Shown here: piece by piece, positions 45,319-53,922 of the stretch
Position numbering within the stretch: position 1 is the first letter of the stretch
Layout of the letters: each line of letters begins with the position of its first letter
Assembly: GCF_006443685.1 (NCBI RefSeq)
Contig: NZ_VFYP01000006.1
Location: forward strand, 62,001 to 126,000
Source: Rhizobium glycinendophyticum
GTDB taxonomy: Bacteria; Pseudomonadota; Alphaproteobacteria; Rhizobiales; Rhizobiaceae
DNA length: 64,000 bases
Direction of reading: 5' to 3'
Made by a program: the position numbers and the translations under genes
Notes under the pieces: generated by a model
What the model saw: only the letters and a program-made list of their open reading frames with translations
What the model was told of the DNA's origin: nothing
Databases searched by the model: none

Positions 45319-46104
45319 ATGGATCTGATGTTGAAGGGAAAGCGGGTTCTGATCACGGGGGCATCGCAGGGCATCGGTGAAGGTTTGGCGGAGGTCTTTG
45401 CCGAGGAGGGCTGCGATCTTCACCTTGTCGCGCGCCAGGTCGAAAGAATGCACGCGCTGGCAAGCCGCCTTAACGAACGCTACGGGGTGGATGTCAGGGT
45501 TCAGGGGGCGGATCTAACGCAACCCGGTTCCGTGGCACAGATCGCGGCGGAAGCGGGCGACGTAGACGTGCTCGTCAACAACGCCGGTGCCATCCCTGCC
45601 GGGAATATCTGGCAGGTCGATGCCGAGGCGTGGCGCCGGGGCTGGGACGTGAAGGTCATGGGCTACATCGACATGACCCGGATATTCTATGCCCGGATGA
45701 AGGCGCGGGGGCACGGTGTGATCCTCAACAACATCGGCAATGGCGGGGAGAACTTCGATGCGCGCTACATTGCCGGCAGCACCGGCAATGCCGCGCTCAT
45801 GGCGTTCACCAGGGCTATCGGCGGGCCGAGCCTCGACGACAACATCCGGGTTATCGGCGTCAATCCCGGGCCCGTCGCGACGGACCGCATCATCAAGGTG
45901 CTCAAGCTGCGCGCTCAAGAGCAGCTCGGCGACGAATGCCGCTATGAGGAATTGATGGCGAACTACCCGTTGGGGCGGGTTGCCAAGGTGCGGGAGATCG
46001 CTGACCTCTTCGCATTCCTCGCCTCTGAACGCTCGGGCTATACCTCGGGCACGATCATAACGGTGGATGGCGGCATTACCTCCCGCCGTTCGATCGGAGG
46101 ATGA
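45319..46104 (+). CDS. SDR-family protein with altered active site
   Basis: A 261-residue short-chain dehydrogenase fold: nucleotide motif TGASQGIG (13-20) and NNAG (87-90). The catalytic tetrad is not standard. Y150 is kept, but the Lys four residues later is S154 (YIAGSTGN), and the upstream Ser is replaced by Asn in ILNNIGNG. The C-terminal GYTSGTIITVDGG is normal. It may therefore be a non-standard oxidoreductase, isomerase or hydrolase-like member. It starts 5 bases after the synthetase stop and precedes the crotonase gene. Confidence 0.8.
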   Translation: MDLMLKGKRVLITGASQGIGEGLAEVFAEEGCDLHLVARQVERMHALASRLNERYGVDVRVQGADLTQPGSVAQIAAEAGDVDVLVNNAGAIPAGNIWQVDAEAWRRGWDVKVMGYIDMTRIFYARMKARGHGVILNNIGNGGENFDARYIAGSTGNAALMAFTRAIGGPSLDDNIRVIGVNPGPVATDRIIKVLKLRAQEQLGDECRYEELMANYPLGRVAKVREIADLFAFLASERSGYTSGTIITVDGGITSRRSIGG

Positions 46105-46108
46105 TGCG

Positions 46109-46915
46109 ATGAAGAACTATAAAAGTTTCGACAGCGTCGTCGTGGACCGGCCGGAGGAGGGGGTGTTGCGGGTTCTGCTGAACCGCCCCGACCGGCTGAA
46201 TGCACTCGACGAGGAAGGGCACCGGCAACTCGCCGATATATGGCGGGTCATCGCGCGCGACGACGACACGCGCGCCGTGCTCCTCGCCGCCGAAGGCCGT
46301 GCGTTCTCCGCCGGCGGCGATTTCGCAGTGGTCGAGGATCTGGCCGCCCGTCCCGAGGCGCGGGCGCGAATGTTCCGCGAAGCCCGCGATCTTGTCTTTG
46401 GCATCATTGATTGCCCCAAGCCAATTGTGTCCGCGATTAAGGGTTCCGCAGTCGGTGCGGGGCTTGCAGCAGCATTGCTTTCCGACATCCCGGTGGCGGC
46501 GAAATCGGCAAAGCTGGTAGATGGCCATGTGCGGCTTGGCGTGGCCGCAGGTGATCATGCCGCGATCATCTGGCCGCTGCTGTGCGGCATGGCTAAGGCC
46601 AAGTACCACCTGCTTTTGAACGAGCCTGTGACGGGCGAGGCGGCCGAACGCATGGGGCTCGTCGCTCTATGTGTGGAGGATGATGCGCTCGAAGCCGAAA
46701 CGCTGCAGATTGCCGGGCGGCTCGCTGCGGGATCGCCCTCGGCCCTGCAATGGACGAAACATTCGCTCAACAACTGGCTACGGCTCGCAGGCCCCAGCTT
46801 CGATGCCTCGCTGGCGCTCGAGATGCTCGGATTTGCTGGTGAAGATCTGGGCGAAGGCCTGCAGTCGCTTCGGGAGCGCCGAGCCCCTTCATTTTCTAAA
46901 AAATCAGGAATGTAA
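46109..46915 (+). CDS. Enoyl-CoA hydratase/isomerase (crotonase) family protein
   Basis: A 268-residue crotonase. Oxyanion-hole segments FSAGGDF (66-72) and GSAVGAGLAAALLSD (112-126) are clear. The usual acidic residues of the second active-site loop are not obvious (LGVAAGDHAAI), so it may be an isomerase, hydrolase or decarboxylase rather than a hydratase. The ATG at 46109 has CGGAGG upstream and follows the SDR gene by 4 bases; the ORF extends upstream into that gene without family similarity. Confidence 0.85.
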   Translation: MKNYKSFDSVVVDRPEEGVLRVLLNRPDRLNALDEEGHRQLADIWRVIARDDDTRAVLLAAEGRAFSAGGDFAVVEDLAARPEARARMFREARDLVFGIIDCPKPIVSAIKGSAVGAGLAAALLSDIPVAAKSAKLVDGHVRLGVAAGDHAAIIWPLLCGMAKAKYHLLLNEPVTGEAAERMGLVALCVEDDALEAETLQIAGRLAAGSPSALQWTKHSLNNWLRLAGPSFDASLALEMLGFAGEDLGEGLQSLRERRAPSFSKKSGM

Positions 46916-46920
46916 CCACG

Positions 46921-47283
46921 ATGGGCCCCCAAGCCGAGTATTTCGACCTGTTAGGCAAAGGTCAGTTCCGTATCCAGCGCTGCGACGATTGCACCGCCGC
47001 GGTCTTCTATCCGCGCACGCACTGCCCCAATTGCGGTGGCCCGCTTGGATGGTTTGCACCGGAGGGATCGGGCGTCGTCTATTCCGCAACGACCGTTCGC
47101 CGGAAACCCGAGGCCGGTGGGGATTATAACGTCGCGCTGGTCGATCTGAGCGAAGGGGTGCGTCTGATGACGCAGATTGTGGGATGCGATCCGGGGGAGG
47201 TTCGCATCGGCATGCCTGTGCGTTTTTCCGGCGTAGGCCCGGCGGGCGACACCGTTCTCTATCGTCCGGAGGATCAGCAATGA
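46921..47283 (+). CDS. DUF35 zinc-ribbon/OB-fold protein
   Basis: A 120-residue OB-fold protein with an N-terminal rubredoxin-like zinc ribbon C21-x2-C24 ... C35-x2-C38. DUF35 proteins partner with thiolase-like enzymes and are needed for their stability or acyl-CoA channelling. Its stop overlaps the ATG of the thiolase-like gene (ATGA), consistent with an obligate complex such as Ltp2-ChsH2(DUF35). Confidence 0.9.
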   Translation: MGPQAEYFDLLGKGQFRIQRCDDCTAAVFYPRTHCPNCGGPLGWFAPEGSGVVYSATTVRRKPEAGGDYNVALVDLSEGVRLMTQIVGCDPGEVRIGMPVRFSGVGPAGDTVLYRPEDQQ

Positions 47284-48449
47284 GTTGGGATCTGCGTGGA
47301 AAGGTTGCCATTGTCGGTGTCGGCCAAGCGGGGCTTGGCGCAGCCGAGGGGTTCACAGAGATGGAGATCCTCGCACAGGCGGCGCAAACCGCCATTGCCG
47401 ATGCCGGTTTGGCGATGCGCGACATCGACGGACTGACCACGGCAAGCGTTCTCGCGCCGATGTGGGCGATGCCGGTGATCGAATATCTCGGAATTAAGCC
47501 GTCTTTCATAGACTCTACCATGCTCGGCGGGTCGAGCTTCGTGGCGCATATGATGCCCGCGATTCACGCTCTAAATTCCGGCCAGTGCAATGCCGTTCTG
47601 GTCTGTTACGGCAGTACGCAGAGAACATCATCGATCAGCCGCAAGGTCATCGCCGGCGTGCGGCGCGACTTCGACCCACAGCCCTATGAGTATCCCTACG
47701 AGCCGCTCAATCCGCTCAGTACCTACGCGATGGCGGCGGCGCGGCACATGCACGAATATGGTACGACGCGCGAAAACCTTGCTGATGTCGTCGTCGCCGC
47801 CCGTGCCTGGGCCCGGCTCAACCCTGAGGCTTTGCGCCGCGATCCTCTGACGCGGGAGGAAGTTCTTGCCGCAAGGATGATCTCGGACCCGCTGAGCGCG
47901 CTTGACTGCTGCATGGTAAGCGACGGTGCGGCTGCCTATGTCATGGTGCGCGCCGATCGGGCGAAGGATCTGCCGCATCCGCCAATCCATGTGCTCGGAA
48001 ATGCCACGCGCGTCCATGGGCGGCAGGGATCTTCCCTGCCGAGTCTGACCGAGACGGCTGCGGTGGAGTCGGGTCGCGAAGCCTTCAAGATGGCCGGCTT
48101 CCTGCCCAAGGATATCGACGTCGCCGAACTCTACGATGCGTTCTCGATTAACACGATTCTGTTCCTTGAGGATCTCGGGTTTTGCTCAAAAGGCGAGGGA
48201 GGCCGCTTCGTCGCCGACGGGGGAATCGCTCCAGGCGGTCGGCTTCCCGTTAATACGAACGGCGGTGGATTGTCGTGCATTCATCCCGGCATGTACGGCG
48301 CCTTCATAACGGTCGAAGCAGTCCGCCAGTTGCGCGGCGAGTGTGGTGACCGTCAGGTCAAGGGAGCCGACCTGGCTTTGGTGCATGGCAACGGCGGGAC
48401 GATCTCAAGTCAGTCGACGGCGATACTCGGGACGTCCGCGACGCTGTAA
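47280..48449 (+). CDS. Thiolase-like / SCP-x (Ltp2-like) protein lacking the usual Cys
   Basis: A 389-residue thiolase-fold protein of the sterol-carrier-protein-x/lipid-transfer group, with GVGQAGLG start and C-terminal VHGNGGTISSQST. The position normally holding the acyl-accepting cysteine reads STMLGGSSFVAH (79-90) with no Cys. This is seen in Ltp2-type aldolases that perform retro-aldol cleavage instead of thiolysis. The ATG at 47280 overlaps the DUF35 stop and has GGAGG. Last gene of block B. The enzyme could release a ketone and a short acyl-CoA from a beta-branched 3-hydroxyacyl-CoA; that reaction is inferred. Confidence 0.82.
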   Translation: MSWDLRGKVAIVGVGQAGLGAAEGFTEMEILAQAAQTAIADAGLAMRDIDGLTTASVLAPMWAMPVIEYLGIKPSFIDSTMLGGSSFVAHMMPAIHALNSGQCNAVLVCYGSTQRTSSISRKVIAGVRRDFDPQPYEYPYEPLNPLSTYAMAAARHMHEYGTTRENLADVVVAARAWARLNPEALRRDPLTREEVLAARMISDPLSALDCCMVSDGAAAYVMVRADRAKDLPHPPIHVLGNATRVHGRQGSSLPSLTETAAVESGREAFKMAGFLPKDIDVAELYDAFSINTILFLEDLGFCSKGEGGRFVADGGIAPGGRLPVNTNGGGLSCIHPGMYGAFITVEAVRQLRGECGDRQVKGADLALVHGNGGTISSQSTAILGTSATL

Positions 48450-48618
48450 CGGCCGATTTCAAAGCAGCTCTAGCCTCGGATGGCGCAGATCGTGTTGCGA
48501 AGCGCGAACGTCGGCACCGCTCACCTATGGATTCGTTTCTGGTCATTCTCGTCCGGCTGGACCGGGTCCTGACCGACTTCCGGTTCCTCTAGCGAAACCA
48601 CGGCGTCCACGGGGAAGT

Positions 48619-49071
48619 TCACGTGTTGAGCGACATCGGTTTCAAGTTCCCTGGCGGAAGGCCAAACGCGTGACGAACAACGTTCAGGAAAGCTCCATAG
48701 GGTCTGCCGAGCAAAATCATCATGAGCGCGGCCCCGATGATCCCCCGAACGAGGCCACCTCCTGATGCACCACTGAAGGCGATAATGCCCGCGTATATTG
48801 GCACTTGGAAGCTTAGAAGCGCTAGGCTGTCCCAAAACAGTTGTGACACTCTCGTTTCGCTTGCATGAGCCATCATCCAGTCACGCCATAGGCCATAGGG
48901 TCTCCCCACCGGGAGCATAAGCAAAGCCCCTATGAATCGCGCTTGAGCGACCTCGTTCCAAGCCATCCCGGCAATGAAACGTTCATTAATCACGCCGGTT
49001 GCGGTGAAGAACACGACCAAGGCGGTCGTGTCTGCGATGTAAGCTCGATGCCGTTTCAATACTCCGGGCAC
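48619..49071 (-). CDS. AlaE-family exporter (L-alanine exporter-like)
   Basis: A 150-residue membrane protein with four hydrophobic segments that resembles E. coli AlaE (149 residues): ADTTALVVFF, the paired RPYG motifs (PVGRPYGLWRDW and LLGRPYGAFLN) and FQVPIYAGI. I chose the GTG at 49071 because AGGAGG lies 9 bases upstream; the open frame extends to a TTG at 49089 inside that site. It is the last of a possible three-gene minus-strand unit (hydrolase, MarR, exporter). The real substrate may differ from alanine. Confidence 0.8.
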   Translation of the reverse strand: MPGVLKRHRAYIADTTALVVFFTATGVINERFIAGMAWNEVAQARFIGALLMLPVGRPYGLWRDWMMAHASETRVSQLFWDSLALLSFQVPIYAGIIAFSGASGGGLVRGIIGAALMMILLGRPYGAFLNVVRHAFGLPPGNLKPMSLNT

Positions 49072-49134
49072 AACTGTGATCCTCCTCAACTTTCATCTGA
49101 ATCTTTCTGTTTCGGCTGGAGGCGTGAGCAAAGA

Positions 49135-49611
49135 TTACCCGCTTTGATCCTCCTGAAGCATCCAGCCCGGCGTGTCGATACGCACAGACGGAGCACCGAC
49201 AAGCAACCTTAGCTCTGCCTCAAGCGCTTCGAGCTTGCCAATCCCGATCTCATGTGCCCATTGATTGCGAAGATCTTGGAAGACCTCCGCGCCCATTTGC
49301 ATGACTTCGTAACCTAGTTCCGTGATGCGCAATTTCTTGCGGCGAGCATCACCGCGATCAGGCTCGACCGAAATGTATCCGCGCCGCTGAAGCACCGCGA
49401 TGGTTTTCGCAGCCGCCTGCTTCGAAACCGAGAGGCGCCGCCCCAGATCGGTGGCATTCGACGCTCCTGCGTCTATGGCCAGAAGCGCGTACTCATAGAC
49501 AGGTCTGAAGTCCGGGTGGCCTCGATGGGCGAGTTCTTTCATCGCCTCGTCGACAAGCTTGCGGAACCCGCCAAGCAGCAAAAGAGCCAGATCGACCCCT
49601 AGATTAGACAT
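49135..49611 (-). CDS. MarR-family transcriptional regulator
   Basis: A 158-residue winged-helix protein: recognition region ASNATDLGRRLSVSKQAAAKTIAVL (about 50-75) and wing with EPDRGDARRKKLRIT. ATG 49611 has GGGAA upstream; 49623 is an alternative. It lies 82 bases downstream of the epoxide-hydrolase-like gene on the same strand and probably represses that operon through the operator array at 50614-50653. Confidence 0.88.
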   Translation of the reverse strand: MSNLGVDLALLLLGGFRKLVDEAMKELAHRGHPDFRPVYEYALLAIDAGASNATDLGRRLSVSKQAAAKTIAVLQRRGYISVEPDRGDARRKKLRITELGYEVMQMGAEVFQDLRNQWAHEIGIGKLEALEAELRLLVGAPSVRIDTPGWMLQEDQSG

Positions 49612-49692
49612 CGCGGTTCCCATAAAAATCGGTTGACTGGCTTTTACTCTGCTGGCGAGTTTCAGCAAGCCAACAAAGACGCAGACCAACCC

Positions 49693-50580
49693 TTAAGTGG
49701 CGCAAAACCGCAGGACTGCCTCGGCCAGCCGGTCCGGCGCTTCCTGTGCCAGATAATGACCGGCCCCATCAATATGCACCGACGTCACATCCTCTGCCAC
49801 TTGCCGCATGGTAGTCTCGGTGAACGGGCCGCCAAAGCTACCGACAGCGAGAACTGGCATCTTAAGTTGCGTCACGGCGAGCTCTTTCATGGCTTCACCG
49901 TCCCTGAGGAGAGAGCGATAGAGACCCACAGAACCATTCAGTCCATGCGGTCTGGCGTAGGCGCGGACGAACTCCTCTCCATCGGCTTGGGACAGCGCCT
50001 CGCCGAGATTGTAGGAAGGATAGACGAGACCAGTGATCAGCTCGCGCTCTCGCCCGGAAAGTATGGAGTTTGCCACGCCGTCAGCGGCAATCGCGCCGAT
50101 GTACCAAGCACCCCCTACGAGCACATTCGCCAACATCTCTGCTCCAAAACCTGGCAGGCCGGTCTCGATCGCGATCAGCGTGCGAATAAGTTCGCCGTGT
50201 TCAGCAGCGACTCGATAACCTACCTGACCACTCACGTCCTGGGCCAGTAAATGAACCGGGCCGAGATCGAGATGTTTGATGAGATGGCACAGGTCGTCGG
50301 CCGCGTCGCGACTTGTGAAGTCATCATCAGCAACATCGGAATCGCCAAAACCACGCAGGTCGACAGCGATAACTCGATGCTCGTGCGCCAAAAGAGGAAT
50401 TAACTTATGGAATGCCCACCAGGATTCGGGAAACCCGTGAACGAGTATGATGGGAGACCCCTTATCGCCGGCGATCACGTAATGAAGGGTCTTGCCGTTT
50501 AATTGGACGTATTTGTGTTCGACTTCTTCGATCGTCGCCGATGTCTCTAATGATGCGGAGTTTTTGGATGCAGCAAACAT
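49693..50580 (-). CDS. Alpha/beta hydrolase, epoxide hydrolase/haloalkane dehalogenase-like
   Basis: A 295-residue alpha/beta hydrolase. HGFPESW (48-54) forms the oxyanion hole, the nucleophile position is an Asp (D115 in AQDVSG), and the general base is near H275 in GAGHYLAQE. An Asp nucleophile with HGFPESW is typical of soluble epoxide hydrolases and dehalogenases rather than esterases. The ATG at 50580 follows GGAG; the ORF upstream crosses the operator and is not used. Confidence 0.85.
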   Translation of the reverse strand: MFAASKNSASLETSATIEEVEHKYVQLNGKTLHYVIAGDKGSPIILVHGFPESWWAFHKLIPLLAHEHRVIAVDLRGFGDSDVADDDFTSRDAADDLCHLIKHLDLGPVHLLAQDVSGQVGYRVAAEHGELIRTLIAIETGLPGFGAEMLANVLVGGAWYIGAIAADGVANSILSGRERELITGLVYPSYNLGEALSQADGEEFVRAYARPHGLNGSVGLYRSLLRDGEAMKELAVTQLKMPVLAVGSFGGPFTETTMRQVAEDVTSVHIDGAGHYLAQEAPDRLAEAVLRFCAT

Positions 50581-50613
50581 AAGGGAGCTCCATTGTTCGG
50601 GGGAGGTGAGATG

Positions 50614-50653
50614 GACAACCTGGTTAACTATCGCGATAGACAACATGGTTGTC
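50614..50653. promoter_or_regulatory. Operator-like inverted repeats upstream of the hydrolase operon
   Basis: Two related inverted repeats 25 bases apart: GACAAC-CTG-GTTAAC (50614-50628) and the perfect GACAAC-ATG-GTTGTC (50639-50653), with the 12-base palindrome CTATCGCGATAG between them. The arrangement is typical for a dimeric repressor; the MarR gene of the same operon is the likely binder. Confidence 0.6.
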
Positions 50654-50869
50654 AATAAGCAGATCAGGCAAAATGGAGCGCATGGGATACTTTCCGCAGA
50701 ATCTGCAGTGGCGCCGCAGTTGCTTCTCCAGTCGGTCAAGACAGCCGATCCCATTTCAGCCGTGAATATCATCGATGCCATTGACTAGAACCTTCACATC
50801 CTTCGCGAAGAATAGAAACAGCCGATGGAGGGATTCATGACAGCCGTTGGCGACCGGACGGCTGGGATG

Positions 50870-51784
50870 TCATTCAACATGCATATGAGCGTTGCTTGCG
50901 GATTTTATCGCGTCGATGAAAGCCCTGAGCGCTGCAGGCATGTGCGGCTTGTTGACGTAGTAAAGATGAAGTCCCGCAAGCGGTTTTGTCCAGTCAACAA
51001 GAACCTGAACGAGCTCTCCGGAGTTGATATATGGCGCAGCGAGATTCTCACCGATATTCGCGAGACCGAATCCAGACCTGGCCGCATCCAAGAGAAAATC
51101 CGTCTCATTTGCTGTGATCACATTGTCGACGTTGATGACAATTACGCCGTCAGGACCCTGGAACTCCCATCGCTGCAACGCGCCACTTTTGTCCCACCGA
51201 TAGGCAAGGCATCGATGCTCACGCAGTTCACGGGGATGCCGCGGTACTGTTCTTTTTGCGAAATATGCTGGCGATCCGACAACGATCATTCTGAGGTCGG
51301 GTGTGAGCCGGAGCGCGATCATGTCCTGTTGTACAAGCTCGCCCGACCTTATGCCGACATCAAAACCTTCCCGGACGATATCCGTAATGCCGTCATCGAT
51401 AACCAGTTCCAAGCGGACATCGGGATATCTCACAGCAAAATCCGGAAGCATTGGCGTAAGCAGCAGCCGGGCTGCTATCCGGGGCAAGTTGATCCTCACC
51501 AGCCCGCGGGGTTCTGTTTGAGCAGTACCGACGTCCTTTGAAGCGTCATTGATCTCATCTATGGCGGGGCGCACGCGGCTATACAATTTCAGTCCTGCTT
51601 CGGTAGGCGCCACACTTCGGGTTGTCCGATTCAACAGGCGGGCACCCAACCGCTGTTCAAGCGCACGAATTGTGTGGCTTAGCGCCGAAGGCGACATCCC
51701 CATCCGAGTGGCTGCCCGTCGAAAACTTCGCTCCTCCGTCACACAGAGAAACGCCGTCAGCTCAATAAAATCCCCACCCTTCAT
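50870..51784 (-). CDS. LysR-family transcriptional regulator
   Basis: A 304-residue LysR protein, helix-turn-helix at about 18-37 (RSFRRAATRMGMSPSALSHT), effector domain of the DsdC/PA2206-like type with DVGIRSGELVQ. ATG 51784 (MKGGDFIEL) has GGAGAG upstream. Divergent from the quinone-oxidoreductase/esterase pair across a gap with a perfect LysR-type box. Confidence 0.9.
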   Translation of the reverse strand: MKGGDFIELTAFLCVTEERSFRRAATRMGMSPSALSHTIRALEQRLGARLLNRTTRSVAPTEAGLKLYSRVRPAIDEINDASKDVGTAQTEPRGLVRINLPRIAARLLLTPMLPDFAVRYPDVRLELVIDDGITDIVREGFDVGIRSGELVQQDMIALRLTPDLRMIVVGSPAYFAKRTVPRHPRELREHRCLAYRWDKSGALQRWEFQGPDGVIVINVDNVITANETDFLLDAARSGFGLANIGENLAAPYINSGELVQVLVDWTKPLAGLHLYYVNKPHMPAALRAFIDAIKSASNAHMHVE

Positions 51785-51823
51785 TGATGCTCTCCAGCAC
51801 AACTACCTATACAGATTATAGCG

Positions 51824-51840
51824 GATTATCATCAATAATC
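51824..51840. promoter_or_regulatory. LysR-type box
   Basis: GATTAT-CATCA-ATAATC is a perfect inverted repeat containing T-N11-A, the LysR consensus layout, in the divergent gap between the LysR gene and the oxidoreductase gene. Confidence 0.6.
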
Positions 51841-51906
51841 GATCATGTAATGCTTCCGGGTGTTTCGAGATGTGGGCCGCGAACTGCGCAAACAAGGAGT
51901 CGTCTG

Positions 51907-52944
51907 GTGGATAAACAAATGCTTCGTTGGGAGATTGACGAAATCGGGCGAGACAGGCTCGAGTTGAAATCGGTCCCGGTCCCAGAACCGGGGCCGAAGG
52001 AAGTGCTGGTCAGGGTAGGGGCCGTAGCCTTGAACTACCGTGATAAGATGGTGATCGAAACGGGCAGGGGATTGCCGCTCAAGTTCCCGTTCACACCTGG
52101 GTCGGACCTTGCCGGTAAAGTGGTGGGAGTAGGTGAGGGCGTGACTCGCTTTGCGGAAGGTGACCGCGTCATCTCGACCTTCACGCCGGACTGGATCGAT
52201 GGGTTGCGCCAGGGGAATGCGCGAACCCCGGCCTATCGTACTCTCGGCGGCTACTATCCGGGCGTTCTCGCAGAATACATCGCCATGTCGGAGGAGTGGT
52301 TTGTTACCGCACCCACGACGCTCGATATGGTGCATGCAGCTACCCTGCCATGCGCTGGCGTAACTGCCTGGTTCGCATTAGTGGAACGCGCAGGTGTTCA
52401 GGCTGGTGACATAGTTTTGATTCCCAGCACGGGTGGCGTTGCCCTCTTTGGCCTCCAGATCGCTAAAGCCAACGGCGCAGAGGTAATCGTGTCTGGTAAA
52501 GCCGCCAACGCCGAGCGAGCAATAGCTTTGGGCGCTGATCACTACATCGACAGCGATCGTGAGGATTGGGTCGAGGCGGTCTACGAGCTTACTAATGACC
52601 GCGGTGCCGATCATGTCCTTGAGGTCATCGGCGGCCCGCATCTTGCTAAATCGGTACAGCTCGCCGCGGTAGGCGGCCACATCTGCCAGATCGGAGCTCT
52701 CGAGGGTTTCGACATCAGCGCGCCTGCCATGCCACTCATGCTGAAGGATGTGACTATCCATGGCATTGGAACCGGAAGCCGCAGGGCGTTGACCCGCCTT
52801 GTCCGGGCAGTCGATCAAGCCAAGATCAAGCCCGTCGTAGATTCCACGTACGCTTTTGCGGATTTGCACGCAGCATTCGATCATCTCGACAAAGGTCCAT
52901 TCGGCAAGGTCGTGATCGCGGTCAGTGAGCTCGGAGAAATCTGA
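51907..52944 (+). CDS. Zinc-independent alcohol dehydrogenase / quinone oxidoreductase (MDR family)
   Basis: A 345-residue medium-chain dehydrogenase/reductase. N-terminal GroES-like domain with VGAVALNYRDKMVIETG, NADPH-binding core STGGVALFGLQIAKANGAEV. No catalytic-zinc Cys/His set, so of the quinone-oxidoreductase type. I chose the GTG at 51907 because AAGGAG lies 8 bases upstream; ATG 51919 is the alternative. TGATG overlap with the following hydrolase gene. Confidence 0.87.
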   Translation: MDKQMLRWEIDEIGRDRLELKSVPVPEPGPKEVLVRVGAVALNYRDKMVIETGRGLPLKFPFTPGSDLAGKVVGVGEGVTRFAEGDRVISTFTPDWIDGLRQGNARTPAYRTLGGYYPGVLAEYIAMSEEWFVTAPTTLDMVHAATLPCAGVTAWFALVERAGVQAGDIVLIPSTGGVALFGLQIAKANGAEVIVSGKAANAERAIALGADHYIDSDREDWVEAVYELTNDRGADHVLEVIGGPHLAKSVQLAAVGGHICQIGALEGFDISAPAMPLMLKDVTIHGIGTGSRRALTRLVRAVDQAKIKPVVDSTYAFADLHAAFDHLDKGPFGKVVIAVSELGEI

Positions 52945-53888
52945 TGGCCTTCGAAACGTCAACCTTCAAAGACGCAACGGTTCACTCGGATATGCCCGTC
53001 CTGTCGTTGAGGTCTATTCGATTAGCAGCTCCCGAACGCGGTGATGACTTGCGTGTCCGCGTCAGCGCGCCAATCCAGGGTGCAGCGCTCCCGGTTATCG
53101 TCTTCTCGCACGGGTTCGGCTCCTCCATGGATGCCTATGGTCCGCTTGTCGATTATTGGGCGGCGGAGGGTTTTGTCGTCGTGCAGCCGACGCATCTGGA
53201 TTCGCGCCGACTTGCTCTGGCTCAAGATGATTTGCGGCGCCGCGATTTCTGGCGTCACCGGGTCGCCGATCTGACAAACGTGATAGATCATCTCGCGACC
53301 ATCTGCGCCTCAGTTCCGGGATTGGCTGGACGAGTCGATCTTGAATGTATCGCGGTCGCGGGCCATTCGTTCGGCGCCTGGGCTGCCAGTATGCTGCTCG
53401 GCGCCCGGACAAAGCTCGATGGTGTGGATCGATCGGATAAACGGGTTTCAGCGGGTTTGCTGCTCGCTGCCGGCGGGCTGGGTGGCGACAGCTTAACGGA
53501 AATGGCGATTGCACAAACCCCCTATCTCGACACCGACTTCGCCGGTCTCGACAGACCAACTCTGGTCGTAAGTGGGGACGACGATTACTCACCGCTCACG
53601 ACGCGAGGACCGGACTGGTTCCGCGATCCCTATCTCTACAGTCCCGGTGCCTCTGCACTGCTCACGCTGTATGGAAGCAAACACATGCTTGGCGGGATCT
53701 CAGGCTATGGCGCCGCCGAAACGGATTTCGAGGAGCCGAGACATGTCGCATTGGTCCAGCAATCGACGACAATCTTCCTAAGATCGATCCTGAAACCGGA
53801 TCCATTGGGTTGGCAGAATTTCTGTGAAAGCCTCAACCTGGAAAAGGGCAGCTTAGGCGAGGTCGAAAGCAAGAATGTTAATCGGTAA
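52944..53888 (+). CDS. Alpha/beta hydrolase, chlorophyllase/dienelactone-like
   Basis: A 314-residue serine hydrolase: oxyanion segment SHGFGSSMDAYGP, nucleophile elbow GHSFG (140-144, Ser142), an acidic residue in SGDDDYSPL and His in GSKHMLGG. There is no signal peptide, so it is cytoplasmic. Translationally coupled to the oxidoreductase gene, suggesting consecutive steps on one substrate, perhaps an ester or lactone formed by reduction. Confidence 0.85.
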   Translation: MAFETSTFKDATVHSDMPVLSLRSIRLAAPERGDDLRVRVSAPIQGAALPVIVFSHGFGSSMDAYGPLVDYWAAEGFVVVQPTHLDSRRLALAQDDLRRRDFWRHRVADLTNVIDHLATICASVPGLAGRVDLECIAVAGHSFGAWAASMLLGARTKLDGVDRSDKRVSAGLLLAAGGLGGDSLTEMAIAQTPYLDTDFAGLDRPTLVVSGDDDYSPLTTRGPDWFRDPYLYSPGASALLTLYGSKHMLGGISGYGAAETDFEEPRHVALVQQSTTIFLRSILKPDPLGWQNFCESLNLEKGSLGEVESKNVNR

Positions 53889-53922
53889 TTGGTTTCGGAT
53901 GCGTGAGCGGAAATGTGGAAGT

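Noticed and set aside
48494..48515. GTTGCG...GCGAAC stretch as a fourth parS
   Set aside because: The central GC and inner C/G of the parS pattern are not in place.
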